Source: Pseudomonas tritici (GTDB lineage: Bacteria; Pseudomonadota; Gammaproteobacteria; Pseudomonadales; Pseudomonadaceae). From it: a stretch of 64,000 bases of DNA. This document shows positions 19,102 to 28,676 of the stretch, piece after piece. The stretch covers positions 2,604,001 through 2,668,000 of the forward strand of contig NZ_CP077084.1 in the NCBI RefSeq assembly GCF_014268275.3, in the 5' to 3' direction. Below the pieces are notes generated by a model, which saw only the letters and a program-made list of their open reading frames with translations, did no database searches and was not told the DNA's origin. Both the position numbers and the translations under genes were made by a program. Positions within the stretch are counted from its first letter, which is position 1; the number at the start of each line of letters is the position of its first letter.

Positions 19102-19317
19102 ACGCCTGTTTTTTATGCCTGCGCTGTTGATGGCTTCAGGCGCGCGAGGGTGGATCGCAGGCTCGCCATTGATTCCTGCAGGCACAAGGCGACAAAGATT
19201 GTCTAGGAAACGTCCTGCAATTAAACGCGACACGCCTTGCTGGCGCTTCTCAAACCATGACCAAATGCCGCTAACGCCACCTCTCAAATGTGGGAGCTTC
19301 GGTGTTTTTCCGGACCG

Positions 19318-20454
19318 TTACCGACGACCTGTCCGCGTACTCACATCCACCCACACCGCCAACACCAGAATGCTGCCCTTCACAATCATCTGCCAGTAAC
19401 TGTCCACATCCAGCATCGACATGCCATTGTCCAGGCTGGTAATCACCAACGCGCCCAACAACGCGCCGTACACCGTGCCCGAGCCGCCACGCATGGACGT
19501 GCCGCCGATAAAGCACGCAGCGATGGCATCCAGCTCGCCCATATTCCCCGCCGACGGCGAACCGGCAGCGAGGCGGGCGGTGTTGACCAGGCCGGCGAGG
19601 GCGCACATCACGCCCATGATGCCGAAGATCCACAGCTTCACCGCCTGCACGTTGATGCCCGACAGGCGCGTGGCTTCCATGTTGCTGCCCACCGCGTAGA
19701 CGCGGCGGCCGAACACGGTCTGGCTGGTGACGTAGCTGAATACGCCCAGAAGCACGAGCAGAAGTAAGACGGGGACGGGAATGCCGTCGTAACTGTTGAG
19801 CGTGGTGACAAACCCGGCCAGCACGGCGCCGATAAGTACCACGCGCACCAGGTCACGCACGAGGGAATGTGCCGCAAGACCATGCAGCGCGCGATTGCGT
19901 CGTTGTTTCCACGTGAGGAACAGCGTCAGTGCAAACAACAAGACGCCGAGCCCAATACCCACCGAATGCGGCAGATACCCCTGGCCCACATACACCAGCG
20001 ACGGCGAAACCGGCGCAATGGTGGTACCGCCCGTGATCCCCAGCAGAATCCCGCGAAATGCCAGCATCCCACCCAAGCCAACGATAAACGAAGGAATCCG
20101 CAGGTACGCGGTCATGTAGCCGTTCGCCAGGCCGATCATCAGCCCACACAACGCCACCAGGCTCAGGTTGGCCAGCAGCGGCACGTGATAAACCACATCG
20201 AGGATCGCCGCCAACCCGCCCAGCAACCCGAGCAATGACCCCACTGACAAATCGATCTCGCCGCTGATGATCACCAGCACCATGCCGCACGCCAATATCC
20301 CGGTGATCGACATCTGCCGCAGCAGGTTGGACAGGTTACGTGGTGTGAGAAACCCGCCCTCGGTCTGCCAGCTGAAAAACAGCCAGATCACCGCCACGGC
20401 GATCACCAGGGCGAGCATTTTGTAGCGGGTAAACAGCTGTTTGAGCTGATTCAT
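19318..20454 (-). CDS. xylH: D-xylose ABC transporter permease
   Basis: A 378-residue RbsC/XylH-type inner membrane permease with about ten hydrophobic segments. The permease signature GMVLVIISGEIDLSVGSLLGL is near residue 57, and GELDAIAACFIGGTSMRGGSGTVYGA is near the C-terminus. The length and the long central part with WKQRRNRALHGL match XylH rather than shorter ribose permeases. Its ATG directly follows the xylG stop without a gap. It is the last gene of xylAFGH. Confidence 0.92.
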   Translation of the reverse strand: MNQLKQLFTRYKMLALVIAVAVIWLFFSWQTEGGFLTPRNLSNLLRQMSITGILACGMVLVIISGEIDLSVGSLLGLLGGLAAILDVVYHVPLLANLSLVALCGLMIGLANGYMTAYLRIPSFIVGLGGMLAFRGILLGITGGTTIAPVSPSLVYVGQGYLPHSVGIGLGVLLFALTLFLTWKQRRNRALHGLAAHSLVRDLVRVVLIGAVLAGFVTTLNSYDGIPVPVLLLLVLLGVFSYVTSQTVFGRRVYAVGSNMEATRLSGINVQAVKLWIFGIMGVMCALAGLVNTARLAAGSPSAGNMGELDAIAACFIGGTSMRGGSGTVYGALLGALVITSLDNGMSMLDVDSYWQMIVKGSILVLAVWVDVSTRTGRR

Positions 20455-21999
20455 CTACGCGGTCTTCCGATCATTATTGTTATGGCTGAGCGCAGCCGCG
20501 AGCACCTGTTCCTGGGTGAGGCCGTTGTTGACGAAGTCACCGCGCAGCTGGCCTTCGCCGATCACCAGCACGCGGTCGGAGACCCCGAGTACTTCGGCCA
20601 GCTCCGAGGACACCATGATAATTGACACCCCTTCGGCCGCCAGGGCGTTCATCAACTTGTAGATCTCATATTTGGCGCCCACGTCCACGCCGCGCGTGGG
20701 TTCGTCGAGGATCAACACCTTGGGTTTGGCCATCAGCATTTTCGCCAGCACGGCCTTTTGCTGATTACCCCCGGACAGGCTGGTGATCGGCAAAAACGGG
20801 CTGGAGGTCTTCAGGTGCATGCGTGCGATCTGCTGGTCGATGCTGCCCAGTTCGGCTTCGGCATCGATACGCGTCATGTGCGCATAGGTATCGAGCACCG
20901 CCAGGGTGATGTTCTGGCCCACGCCCAGGTCGGGAATGATGCCCTGGCGCTTGCGGTCCTCGGGCACCATGCACAGCCCGGCGCGGATGGATTTGAGCGG
21001 CGTGCGTGTGTCGATCACCTGGCCGTCCAACCACACCTCGGCGCTGTAGCGCCCTGGGTAGGCGCCGAACAGTGCCGACACCAGTTCCGTACGCCCGGCG
21101 CCCACCAACCCGGCAATGCCGAGGATTTCCCCGCGTTTGAGCACGAAGGAAATGTCGTCCACACGCTTGCGCTTGGGGTTGTCGACGTCATAGCAGGTGA
21201 CGTTGCGCGCCTCGAAAATCACCTCGCCTACGTCATGCGGCTCGGTGGGGTAGAGGTTGCTCATCTCGCGGCCGACCATTTGGGTGATGATCTGCGCGAT
21301 GTCCATGTCGGCCATGGCCGTGGTCGCGATGTGCTTGCCATCGCGGATCACCGCAATGGTGTCGCACACCGCCGCCACTTCATCGAGCTTGTGGGAGATG
21401 TACACGCAGGCCACGCCCTTGGCCTTGAGGCCGCGGATGATGTCCAGCAGTACTTCGATTTCAGAGCGCGTCAGGGCCGAGGAGGGCTCATCGAGAATCA
21501 ACAGGCGCGCCTGTTTATTCAGGGCCTTGGCGATTTCCACCAGTTGCTGGTAGCCGCCGCCGTACTGCGACACCGGCAGCGCGACGTTCATGTCCGGTAC
21601 CTTGAGCTCACGCATCAAGGCTTCGGCGCGGTGGATCATCGCCGGGTAGTTCATGCGCCCACCCGGCAAGGTCATTTCGTGGCCCATGAAGATGTTTTCG
21701 GCCACCGACAAGTCAGGCACCAGGGTCAGTTCCTGGTGAATGATCACGATCCCCGCCGCCTCGGTCTCGCTGATTGACTGAGCCTCGAGCGGCTGCCCGT
21801 CCCAGAGGATTTCACCGTCCCAGGTGCCGTACGGATAAACCGCCGACAGCACCTTCATCAGGGTTGATTTACCGGCGCCGTTCTCGCCGCACAGGCCGAC
21901 GCATTCCCCCGGCCGTACCTTGATGTCGATGCCGTTGAGGGCGTTGACACCGCCAAAGGTTTTGACGATGCCGTTCATTTGCAGCAGGTAGTCGGACAT
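20455..21999 (-). CDS. xylG: D-xylose ABC transporter ATP-binding protein
   Basis: A 514-residue double ATPase of the sugar importer family (RbsA/XylG). The first Walker A is GENGAGKST; the second site is the degenerate GLVGAGRTE; signature motifs are YGGGYQQ and LSGGNQQ; the Walker B regions are [11 protein letters not shown] and [13 protein letters not shown] prefer the ATG at 21999 ([10 protein letters not shown], as in Pseudomonas XylG). A GTG at 22008 overlapping the xylF stop is possible. It powers xylose uptake with XylF and XylH. Confidence 0.93.
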   Translation of the reverse strand: MSDYLLQMNGIVKTFGGVNALNGIDIKVRPGECVGLCGENGAGKSTLMKVLSAVYPYGTWDGEILWDGQPLEAQSISETEAAGIVIIHQELTLVPDLSVAENIFMGHEMTLPGGRMNYPAMIHRAEALMRELKVPDMNVALPVSQYGGGYQQLVEIAKALNKQARLLILDEPSSALTRSEIEVLLDIIRGLKAKGVACVYISHKLDEVAAVCDTIAVIRDGKHIATTAMADMDIAQIITQMVGREMSNLYPTEPHDVGEVIFEARNVTCYDVDNPKRKRVDDISFVLKRGEILGIAGLVGAGRTELVSALFGAYPGRYSAEVWLDGQVIDTRTPLKSIRAGLCMVPEDRKRQGIIPDLGVGQNITLAVLDTYAHMTRIDAEAELGSIDQQIARMHLKTSSPFLPITSLSGGNQQKAVLAKMLMAKPKVLILDEPTRGVDVGAKYEIYKLMNALAAEGVSIIMVSSELAEVLGVSDRVLVIGEGQLRGDFVNNGLTQEQVLAAALSHNNNDRKTA

Positions 22000-22004
22000 G
22001 GCGG

Positions 22005-23006
22005 TCACTGCCCGGCAATCTGCTCTTTGGTATAGAACCCGTCTTTCTCCAACAGATCGATATTGGCTTTGGTCAGCGGGGTAGGCGTGAGCAGGATGGT
22101 GTCGACCTTCTTGCTGCCGTTGTCGTACTGCGAGCTGTAGGTCGGCTTCTCGTTACGCGCCAGTTGCACCGAGAGCTTGGCGGCTTCGGTGGCGATCAGC
22201 TTGAGCGGCTTGTACACGGTCATGGTTTGGGTGCCGTCGATCACACGCTTGATCGCGGCCAGGTCGGCGTCTTGCCCGGAGATCGGCACCTTGCCTGCCA
22301 GTTTCTGCGCGGCCAGGGCCTGGATTGCACCGCCGGCGGTGGCGTCGTTGGAAGCCACGATGGCGTCGATCTTGTTGTTGTTCCGGGTCAGGGCGTTTTC
22401 GACGATGCTCAGGGCTTCAGTGGGGTTCCATTCTTTCACCCACTGCTGCCCGACAATCTTGATGTCGCCCTTGTCGATGGCCGGTTGCAGCACCTTCATC
22501 TGGCCTTCGCGCAGCACTTTGGCGTTGTTGTCGGTGGGCGCTCCGCCGAGCAGGAAGTAGTTGCCCTTGGGCGCCGCTTGCAACACGCCGCTGGCCTGCA
22601 TTTCGCCGACCTTTTCGTTATCGAAGGAGATGTAGGCGTCGATGTCAGCGTTAAGGATCAGGCGGTCATACGACACCACTTTGATCCCGGCTTTCTTGGC
22701 TTCGGCGACGGCGTTGGTGAGGACGGTAGCGTTGAAGGGCACGATGACGATCACGTCGACACCCCGGGAGATCAGGTTTTCGATCTGGGAAATCTGCTTC
22801 TGCTCGTTGGCATCGGCGGACTGGACGAAGACCTTGGCATCGAGTTTTTCTGCCGCCGCGACGAAGTAATCACGGTCACGGGACCAGCGCTCCAGGCGCA
22901 GGTCATCGATGGAAAAACCGATTTTCGGGTGGGCTGAGTCGGCCATGACCGGCAGGGCGAGCAGGGCCAGGGCAGTGGCGAGCAGGGTACGTTTGAATGA
23001 CTTCAT
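22005..23006 (-). CDS. xylF: D-xylose-binding periplasmic protein
   Basis: A 333-residue binding protein with signal peptide ([22 protein letters not shown]), then [23 protein letters not shown], the typical XylF opening, and [25 protein letters not shown]. The ATG at 23006 has AAGGACG upstream and an AACAACAA catabolite motif just before that. A stem-loop in the 101-base gap after xylA may help set the higher level usually needed for the binding protein. Confidence 0.93.
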   Translation of the reverse strand: MKSFKRTLLATALALLALPVMADSAHPKIGFSIDDLRLERWSRDRDYFVAAAEKLDAKVFVQSADANEQKQISQIENLISRGVDVIVIVPFNATVLTNAVAEAKKAGIKVVSYDRLILNADIDAYISFDNEKVGEMQASGVLQAAPKGNYFLLGGAPTDNNAKVLREGQMKVLQPAIDKGDIKIVGQQWVKEWNPTEALSIVENALTRNNNKIDAIVASNDATAGGAIQALAAQKLAGKVPISGQDADLAAIKRVIDGTQTMTVYKPLKLIATEAAKLSVQLARNEKPTYSSQYDNGSKKVDTILLTPTPLTKANIDLLEKDGFYTKEQIAGQ

Positions 23007-23023
23007 GGTGGTGCGTCCTTTTA

Positions 23024-23031
23024 TTGTTGTT
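23024..23031 (-). promoter_or_regulatory. Hfq/Crc (CA) motif before xylF
   Basis: The minus strand reads AACAACAATAAAAGGACG immediately before the xylF start; AACAACAA matches AAnAAnAA right next to the ribosome binding site. Confidence 0.65.
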
Positions 23032-23063
23032 GGAAAGACACAGCGTGATGCGGGTAAAACTGT

Positions 23064-23083
23064 AGAGCGTCCTTCGACGCTCT
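23064..23083 (-). other. Intercistronic stem-loop between xylA and xylF
   Basis: AGAGCGTC and GACGCTCT form a perfect 8-bp stem with a 4-base loop. There is no proper T-run, so it is more likely an mRNA-stability or processing element than a full terminator. Confidence 0.5.
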
Positions 23084-23107
23084 GTGCAGAGATTTGTCGC
23101 GCAAATG

Positions 23108-24424
23108 TCACCGGTAGATAAAGCGATTCACGACACCTTCAAGCATCTCCTGGCGACCACTCACGGCCTGTGGGTTCAGTTCATGGGCAAACGCATGTTC
23201 AGCCAGCGACTCCAGGCTGAATTCTCCCGCCAGCACGGCCTGGCCCAACGGTTGCTGCCAACCGGCGTAGCGCTGGTCCTTGAACTGCTGCAATCGATCG
23301 TTCTCGACCATAGCCGCCGCGCGTTCCAGGGCCAGGGCCAATACATCCATGGCGGCTACATGCCCATGGAACAGGTCCACATCGTCCAGGCTCTGGCGGC
23401 GCACTTTGGAGTCAAAGTTATAGCCGCCGTTCTTGAACCCGCCAGCCTTGAGGATTTCATAGGTGGCGAGGGTCATCTCCTCGACGCTGTTGGGGAACTG
23501 GTCGGTGTCCCAGCCGTTCTGCGGGTCGCCGCGGTTGGCGTCGATGCTGCCGAAGATGCCCAGGGACACGGCGGTGGCAATTTCATGGTGAAAGCTGTGC
23601 CCGGCCAGGGTCGCGTGGTTGGCCTCGATATTCACCTTGATCTCATGCTCCAGCCCGTATTCATGCAGGAAGCCGAACACGGTGGCGCTGTCGTAATCGT
23701 ATTGGTGCTTGGTCGGCTCCTGGGGCTTGGGCTCGATCAGCAGGTCGCCTTTGAAGCCGATCTTGTGCTTGTGCTCCACGACCATGCGCATAAAGCGTCC
23801 AAGCTGCTCGCGCTCACGTTTCAGGTCGGTATTGAGCAGTGTTTCGTAACCTTCACGGCCGCCCCACAGCACATAGTTGGAACCCTTGAGCCGCAAGGTC
23901 GCATTCATGGCGCTGAACACTTGGGCGGCGGCGTAGGCAAACACCTCCGGATCCGGGTTACTGGCAGCGCCGGCGGCAAAGCGTGGGTTGCTGAAGCAAT
24001 TGGCGGTGCCCCACAGCAGCTTGATCCCTGTCTGTTCCTGGTGACGCTCCAAGTGATCGACCATCTGCGCAAAGTGGTGGCGGTATTCCTTGAGCGAACT
24101 GCCTTCGGGGGCGACGTCCGTGTCGTGAAAGCTGTAGTAGTCGATGCCCAGCTTGGAGAAAAACTCAAACGCTGCGTCCGCCTTGCCGATGGCCAGTTCC
24201 ATTGGGTCGCCGTTGCGCTGCCATGGCCGTTTGAAGGTGCCGACGCCAAACATGTCCGCCCCTGGCCACACGAAGGTGTGCCAATAGCACGCAGCCATGC
24301 GCAGGTGCTCGCGCATGGGTTTACCGAGGATGATTTTGTTGGCGTCGTAATGGCGAAAGGCGAGGGGGGCATCGCTGCTGGGGCCTTCGAAGCGAACCTT
24401 CTCGACACCGGGGAAGTACGGCAT
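23108..24424 (-). CDS. xylA: Xylose isomerase
   Basis: A 438-residue class II xylose isomerase converting D-xylose to D-xylulose with two divalent metals. Key elements are the catalytic histidine in [27 protein letters not shown], metal ligands in [18 protein letters not shown] and [17 protein letters not shown], and the aspartates in [16 protein letters not shown]. It is the first gene of xylAFGH and divergent from xylR. No xylulokinase gene is in the window, so the product must be phosphorylated by an enzyme encoded elsewhere. Confidence 0.95.
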   Translation of the reverse strand: MPYFPGVEKVRFEGPSSDAPLAFRHYDANKIILGKPMREHLRMAACYWHTFVWPGADMFGVGTFKRPWQRNGDPMELAIGKADAAFEFFSKLGIDYYSFHDTDVAPEGSSLKEYRHHFAQMVDHLERHQEQTGIKLLWGTANCFSNPRFAAGAASNPDPEVFAYAAAQVFSAMNATLRLKGSNYVLWGGREGYETLLNTDLKREREQLGRFMRMVVEHKHKIGFKGDLLIEPKPQEPTKHQYDYDSATVFGFLHEYGLEHEIKVNIEANHATLAGHSFHHEIATAVSLGIFGSIDANRGDPQNGWDTDQFPNSVEEMTLATYEILKAGGFKNGGYNFDSKVRRQSLDDVDLFHGHVAAMDVLALALERAAAMVENDRLQQFKDQRYAGWQQPLGQAVLAGEFSLESLAEHAFAHELNPQAVSGRQEMLEGVVNRFIYR

Positions 24425-24434
24425 GGCGTTTTCC

Positions 24435-24445
24435 TTATTGTTCTT
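24435..24445 (-). promoter_or_regulatory. Hfq/Crc (CA) motif before xylA
   Basis: The minus strand reads AAGAACAATAAGGAAAACG before the ATG. Two overlapping AAnAAnAA matches (AAGAACAA and AACAATAA) run directly into the AAGGA ribosome binding site. Confidence 0.6.
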
Positions 24446-24490
24446 GGCGGTGTCCCGATACTAGCAACGGCGGTGGGGCTGCCGATTATG

Positions 24491-24517
24491 AAAATCACCA
24501 AGGGAGGGTGCGATTTT
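24491..24517. promoter_or_regulatory. Possible XylR site in the xylA-xylR divergent region
   Basis: AAAATC and GATTTT face each other across 15 bases, between the divergent xylA (start 24424) and xylR (start 24564) genes. Only the position supports it. Confidence 0.25.
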
Positions 24518-24563
24518 GAGTGGCAGGGGCTAGTCTGTGTCCACCGGCCCCAGGATAAAAACA

Positions 24564-25736
24564 ATGAAAACCCTACCGCCCGTGCACCGCATCGCCTTGC
24601 TCTTCAACGGCAGCAAAATCTATGACCGCGGCATCATCGCCGGCATTGGCAACTACCTGAGCAGCACCCGCGCGTCCTGGGATTTGTTCCTCGAAGAAGA
24701 CTTTCTGTGCCGCCTCAAAGGCATTGAGCGCTGGCAGGGCGACGGCATCATTGCCGACTTCGACGACCCGCTGATCGGCGAAGCGCTGGCCGGGAGCAAG
24801 GTGCCGGTGGTGGCGGTGGGAGGCTCCTATGAGGATGCGCGCGCCTACCCCAAGGGCATTCCCTACGTGGCCACGGACAACGATGCCTTGATGAAGATGG
24901 CGTACGCGCACCTGATCGAGGCTGGCCTGACCCGCTTTGCCTGTTTCAGCCTGCCCGAAGCCCAGGCCAATCGCTGGGCCCAGGAACGGGAAAAAGCTTT
25001 CAAGCGTTTGATGCAACGGGATGGTTTGCCGGTGCAGATCTATCGCGGCCTGGGCACCAGCGCGCCACTGTGGGACAGCGCGGTTGAGCAGCAAATCGCC
25101 TGGCTGCAAAGCCTGCCCAAGCCCATCGGTATCATCGCTGTCACCGACGCCCGCGCCCGGCAACTGCTGCAAGCCTGTCTCACCGCCGGCATCGCGGTGC
25201 CGGAAGAAGTGGCACTGATCGGCATCGACAACGACCCGCTGACCCGCACCCTCACACGCGTACCATTGAGTTCGGTGATCCAGGGCACCGAAACCATGGG
25301 CCGCACCGCCGCTGCCCTGTTGCATCAGATGCTGCACGGCAAGCCCTGCGAGGGCACGCAGGTGCTGGTGCCGCCGGATGCGATCAACGTGCAGGCATCC
25401 AGCCTGCATCAGCCGTTGGGGAACCCCTACGTGATGCAGGCGCTGCTGTTTATCCGCCAATACGCCTGCCAGGGCATCAAGACTGCCCAGGTAGCGGCCT
25501 ATGTCGGCGTGTCGCGTTCATCGTTGGAGTCGCACTTTCGCAAGGCGCGCGGCTGCAGCGTGCATGACGAGATCCTGCGCTTCAAGCTCGCCAACGCCGC
25601 CAAGGGCCTGCAGGGCAACCACCTGGCGATTGCCGATATCGCCCAGCAATGCGGCTTCAAATCCGCGCAGTACCTGCACACCGTGTTCCGTCGCGAGTTC
25701 GGCTGTACGCCACGCGAATACCAGCAGAGTCATTAG
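24564..25736 (+). CDS. xylR: XylR, AraC-family activator of xylose genes
   Basis: A 390-residue regulator with an N-terminal periplasmic-binding-protein-like domain (IALLFNGSKIYDRGIIAGI through to about residue 275, including GIDNDPLTRTLTRVPLSSV) and a C-terminal AraC DNA-binding domain with two helix-turn-helix motifs (TAQVAAYVGVSRSSLESHFR and IADIAQQCGFKSAQYLHTVFRREF). This is the E. coli XylR layout, in which D-xylose bound by the N-terminal domain activates transcription. The ATG at 24564 has AGGA about 9 bases upstream. It is divergent from xylAFGH. Confidence 0.92.
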   Translation: MKTLPPVHRIALLFNGSKIYDRGIIAGIGNYLSSTRASWDLFLEEDFLCRLKGIERWQGDGIIADFDDPLIGEALAGSKVPVVAVGGSYEDARAYPKGIPYVATDNDALMKMAYAHLIEAGLTRFACFSLPEAQANRWAQEREKAFKRLMQRDGLPVQIYRGLGTSAPLWDSAVEQQIAWLQSLPKPIGIIAVTDARARQLLQACLTAGIAVPEEVALIGIDNDPLTRTLTRVPLSSVIQGTETMGRTAAALLHQMLHGKPCEGTQVLVPPDAINVQASSLHQPLGNPYVMQALLFIRQYACQGIKTAQVAAYVGVSRSSLESHFRKARGCSVHDEILRFKLANAAKGLQGNHLAIADIAQQCGFKSAQYLHTVFRREFGCTPREYQQSH

Positions 25737-25824
25737 AAACTTTGCCGGCCAGGCCTATTCGCTGCTGGACTTGCACCGTACAGACTAGGGAGAATGGTTT
25801 TTTGTGGCGTAAATGGAAGCTCCC

Positions 25825-26802
25825 ATGACCGACAGTGCCCAGCGTGCCGCCAGCGACATCGACCTGATGACCGAAGTGGCCATGCTTTATTACCTCGACA
25901 ACATCACTCAGGAAGCCATTGCCAAGCGCTTCGACCTGTCTCGGGTCAAGGTCAGCCGGTTGCTCAAGCGCGCCCGTGATGAAGGGGTGGTGGAGGTGCG
26001 GGTGTTGCAACACCCGGCGCTGAACACTGAGCTGGAGCAGGCGCTGGTCGAGCGCTTCCAGCTGGACCGCGCGTTGATCGCGGTCGACCACGGCGACCCC
26101 GACACCCAGCGTTCGGCCGTCGCCAGCCTGGTCGCCAACTACCTGAATAAAACCCTCAGTGACGGCATGATCATCGCCGTCGGCATGGGCCGCAATGTCG
26201 GCGCGGTGGCCGACAATGTGTTCCTGCCGGTGACGCGCAACTGCACCTTTGTGTGTGCGATTGGCGGCTCGCTCAAGGCCGGCGAATACATGAACCCCGA
26301 CCATATCTGCCGGCGCCTGGCCCTGCGCTTCGGCGCCGAGAGCGAAACCCTGTACGCACCGGCCCTGGTGGCCAACCCGGAACTGCGCAGTGCGCTGATC
26401 AACAACGACACCGTACGCTCGACCCTCGACCGCGCGCGGCGCGCCGATATCGCCTTGATTGGCATCGGTGACATGAGCGAGAACAGCAACATGGTGCGCA
26501 TGGGCTGGTTCTCGCCCCAGGAAATTGCCCAGGCCCGCGTATCCGGTACGGTCGGCGACATGATGGGCTACGACTTCATCGACATCCACGGCCAGCCGGC
26601 GGTCAACGCCATGCAGGGCAGGGTGATTGGCTTGTCGGTGCAGGAACTGGTGCGTATTCCGGATGTAGTGGCGATTGCCAGCGAGAACACCAAGGCGGCG
26701 GCGACCCTCGGCGCGTTGCGTTCCGGGGTGATCAACACCCTGGCGACGACCGTGTCGAATGCCTACACGATCCTCGCCCTGGATGATGCGACGCGCCGTT
26801 AG
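25825..26802 (+). CDS. SorC/DeoR-type sugar-binding transcriptional regulator
   Basis: A 325-residue regulator: an N-terminal helix-turn-helix (ITQEAIAKRFDLSRVKVSRLLKRARDEGVVEV), then a SorC-type sugar-phosphate-binding domain with VGMGRNVGAVAD and VCAIGGSLKAGEYMNPDHI. It resembles regulators of erythritol-type operons (EryD). The start at 25825 has GGAAG upstream; the ATG at 25813 (four residues longer) is an alternative. It is convergent with the DhaL-DhaK-SDR-ABC operon and is the only regulator gene in that cluster. I infer that it binds the repeated TGATCATnTGATCGGA boxes at 31961 and 32134. Confidence 0.85.
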   Translation: MTDSAQRAASDIDLMTEVAMLYYLDNITQEAIAKRFDLSRVKVSRLLKRARDEGVVEVRVLQHPALNTELEQALVERFQLDRALIAVDHGDPDTQRSAVASLVANYLNKTLSDGMIIAVGMGRNVGAVADNVFLPVTRNCTFVCAIGGSLKAGEYMNPDHICRRLALRFGAESETLYAPALVANPELRSALINNDTVRSTLDRARRADIALIGIGDMSENSNMVRMGWFSPQEIAQARVSGTVGDMMGYDFIDIHGQPAVNAMQGRVIGLSVQELVRIPDVVAIASENTKAAATLGALRSGVINTLATTVSNAYTILALDDATRR

Positions 26803-26893
26803 GTGCATAGGAGCGCAGCCTTGGCGGGTGCGTCGGATCTTCGCTCCCACAAGGATGGGGGGTGTGCTCAGTTGACCGGCCAGGCGCAGAACC

Positions 26894-26988
26894 CAATGTG
26901 GGATCTGGCTTGCCTGCGATAGCGATGGGGCAGCCAGCATTTATGCCAACTGACACACCGCCTTCGCGAGCAAGCCCGCTCCCACAAT
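26894..26988. repeat. Mixed REP pair downstream of the SorC regulator
   Basis: AATGTGGGATCTGGCTTGCCTGCGATAGCG (split: AATGTGGGATCTGGCTTGCC then TGCGATAGCG) at 26894 and the inverted CCGCCTTCGCGAGCAAGCCC/GCTCCCACAATT ending at 26988. The arms are from two different subtypes and are not perfectly complementary. The right arm abuts the DhaL stop codon. Confidence 0.75.
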
Positions 26989-27635
26989 TACACCACCAGT
27001 CGCGCCTCCACCGAATCGGCGAGGTTGGTGAGGATCAGGCAGCAAGACACCGCGCCTGCGTCCAATACTCCCAGCGAACGTTCGCCCAGACGGCTGGCGC
27101 GGCCGATTTTTGCCACCAGGTCGCGGGTAGAATCGCGGCCCTGGGAGGCCGCATTTTTCATCTGGCGCAAGGCTTCGGCAAACGAAGCGCCGCTGGCTTC
27201 GGCCCGTTCAAAGGCCTCCACGGCCGGAATCAACGTGTCCATCAAACACTTGTCGCCCACCCCCGCATCGCTGATGTCTTGCAGTGACGTGAGGCCGCCG
27301 CGCAGCAGCCTGGCGAAACTCGCCGCGTCAATGCTGTCGCGGCCGCGCACTTCGTCGGCCATGCCGATAAACAGGCTGCCGTAGAGCGGGCCCATGGAGC
27401 CGCCGATGCCCTCCATCAGCGCCAGGGTCAGTTCGTCCAGCGCCTCGGCCAGCGACAGTTCGCGCCCTTCCAGGGTCTTGCCGCAGCGCGAGAACCCCTT
27501 GGCCATGTTGATGCCGTGGTCGCCGTCGCCGATGGCGCCGTCCACTTCGCTGAGGTATTCGCGGTTGGCAACGATGATCGACACCAGGTTGGTGACGATG
27601 GCGCTACCGGTGTTGCTCAGGAAATGCTCGCTCAT
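26988..27635 (-). CDS. DhaL-like kinase subunit (nucleotide-binding)
   Basis: A 215-residue all-helical DhaL domain with the metal-nucleotide motif VDGAIGDGDHGINM near residue 35 and GGSMGPLYGSLF and DAGVGDKCLMDTLIPA further on. It pairs with the DhaK subunit encoded 3 bases upstream. In PTS-linked systems DhaL holds ADP and is recharged by DhaM. No DhaM gene is present here, so this may be an ATP-using split kinase, as in DhaK-like tetrulose kinases. The substrate is inferred from the neighbours to be a ketotriose or ketotetrose. It is the last gene of the five-gene operon. Confidence 0.87.
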   Translation of the reverse strand: MSEHFLSNTGSAIVTNLVSIIVANREYLSEVDGAIGDGDHGINMAKGFSRCGKTLEGRELSLAEALDELTLALMEGIGGSMGPLYGSLFIGMADEVRGRDSIDAASFARLLRGGLTSLQDISDAGVGDKCLMDTLIPAVEAFERAEASGASFAEALRQMKNAASQGRDSTRDLVAKIGRASRLGERSLGVLDAGAVSCCLILTNLADSVEARLVV

Positions 27636-27638
27636 GCT

Positions 27639-28640
27639 TCACTCCGACTGTGTCATGCCGATGGAGCGGCAGGGTTGGTCGATCAGGGTGGTCAGCTCGG
27701 CATCGAGGCCGAGCAGGGTCAGGGTCACGCCCATCATTTCCAGCGAGGTAAAGTAATTGCCTACGTAGCAGCGGTGAATGCGCAGACCCTTGGCACGCAG
27801 TTGCTGCGCGACCTCGGCGTAGAAAATGTACAACTCCATCACTGGCGTGGCGCCCAGGCCCGAGACCAGCACCACGACGCTGTCGTCTGCGCTGAAGTCG
27901 CGGTCGGCCAGGATCGGCGCGAGCATGCGTTTAGCCATGGCGGCCGCGGATTCCACCGGCACCACTTCGATGCCGGGTTCGCCGTGGTGGCCTATGCCCA
28001 GTTCCATTTTGCCGCTTTCGATCTGGAAGTTGGGTTTGCCGACTGCCGCAATGGTGCAGGGCGTAAGGCCCACGCCGATGGAGCGGCACCGGTCCACGGC
28101 TTTCTGGGCCACGCGGATCACGCCGTCGAGGTCGTAGCCCTGGGCAGCGGCGGCTCCGCCGATCTTCCACATGAAAATCTCACCGGCCACGCCGCGCCGC
28201 TTGGCGATATCCGCCGCAGGGGCAGAGGCCACGTCATCGTTGGCGACCACGGTGCGGATGTTCATCTCTTTGCTGGCGGCCATTTTCATCGCCAGCTTCA
28301 CGTTCATATTGTCGCCGGCATAGTTGCCGTACAGGCAGGCCACGCCCGCGCCCTGGTCCGCGGCGCGGAAGGCATCGAAGAAGCTTTTGGCGGTGGGTGA
28401 GGAGAAAATCTCGCCGACCGCCACCGCATCCACCAGGCCAGGGCCGACATAGCCGAGAAACGCCGGCTCATGGCCCGAGCCGCCGCCGGTAACAATGCCC
28501 ACCTGGCCGGCCGGTGACGTTTTACGTTTGCGGATGACCCGTGGATTGCTCTCGTACTGCACCAGCTCCGGGTGCGCCACGAGAATGCCCGCGAGCATGT
28601 CCTCGACCACCAGGTCTGGGTCGTTTATCACTCGATTCAT
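27639..28640 (-). CDS. DhaK-like kinase subunit (dihydroxyacetone/erythrulose type)
   Basis: A 333-residue DhaK domain that binds a short ketose covalently through a histidine. His218, in GIGHHGEPG, falls at exactly the number of the E. coli DhaK substrate-binding histidine. Also present are TGGGSGHEPAFLGYVG near the N-terminus and YGNYAGDNMNVKLA. It lies beside an SDR and, across the cluster, an RpiB-like isomerase, the combination reported for D-erythrulose phosphorylation in mycobacteria. Dihydroxyacetone remains an alternative. An AATAAGAA catabolite motif precedes its ribosome binding site. Confidence 0.88.
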   Translation of the reverse strand: MNRVINDPDLVVEDMLAGILVAHPELVQYESNPRVIRKRKTSPAGQVGIVTGGGSGHEPAFLGYVGPGLVDAVAVGEIFSSPTAKSFFDAFRAADQGAGVACLYGNYAGDNMNVKLAMKMAASKEMNIRTVVANDDVASAPAADIAKRRGVAGEIFMWKIGGAAAAQGYDLDGVIRVAQKAVDRCRSIGVGLTPCTIAAVGKPNFQIESGKMELGIGHHGEPGIEVVPVESAAAMAKRMLAPILADRDFSADDSVVVLVSGLGATPVMELYIFYAEVAQQLRAKGLRIHRCYVGNYFTSLEMMGVTLTLLGLDAELTTLIDQPCRSIGMTQSE

Positions 28641-28654
28641 GCGCTGTTTCCTTA

Positions 28655-28662
28655 TTCTTATT
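28655..28662 (-). promoter_or_regulatory. Hfq/Crc (CA) motif before the DhaK gene
   Basis: The minus strand reads AATAAGAATAAGGAAAC before the start; AATAAGAA matches AAnAAnAA. Confidence 0.55.
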
Positions 28663-28676
28663 CGTGAGCAAGCGGA

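Noticed and set aside
19286..19317. REP element at the end of xylH
   Set aside because: Only a short AAATGTGGGAGCTTCGG fragment is present; no inverted partner.
23084..24625. Open frame of 513 codons on the plus strand
   Set aside because: It is antisense to xylA and overlaps the start of xylR; no homology is visible.
26988..28640. PTS-dependent dihydroxyacetone kinase (DhaKLM)
   Set aside because: No DhaM, HPr or EI-like gene is present, and the neighbours are a polyol dehydrogenase, an ABC importer and an RpiB-like isomerase.
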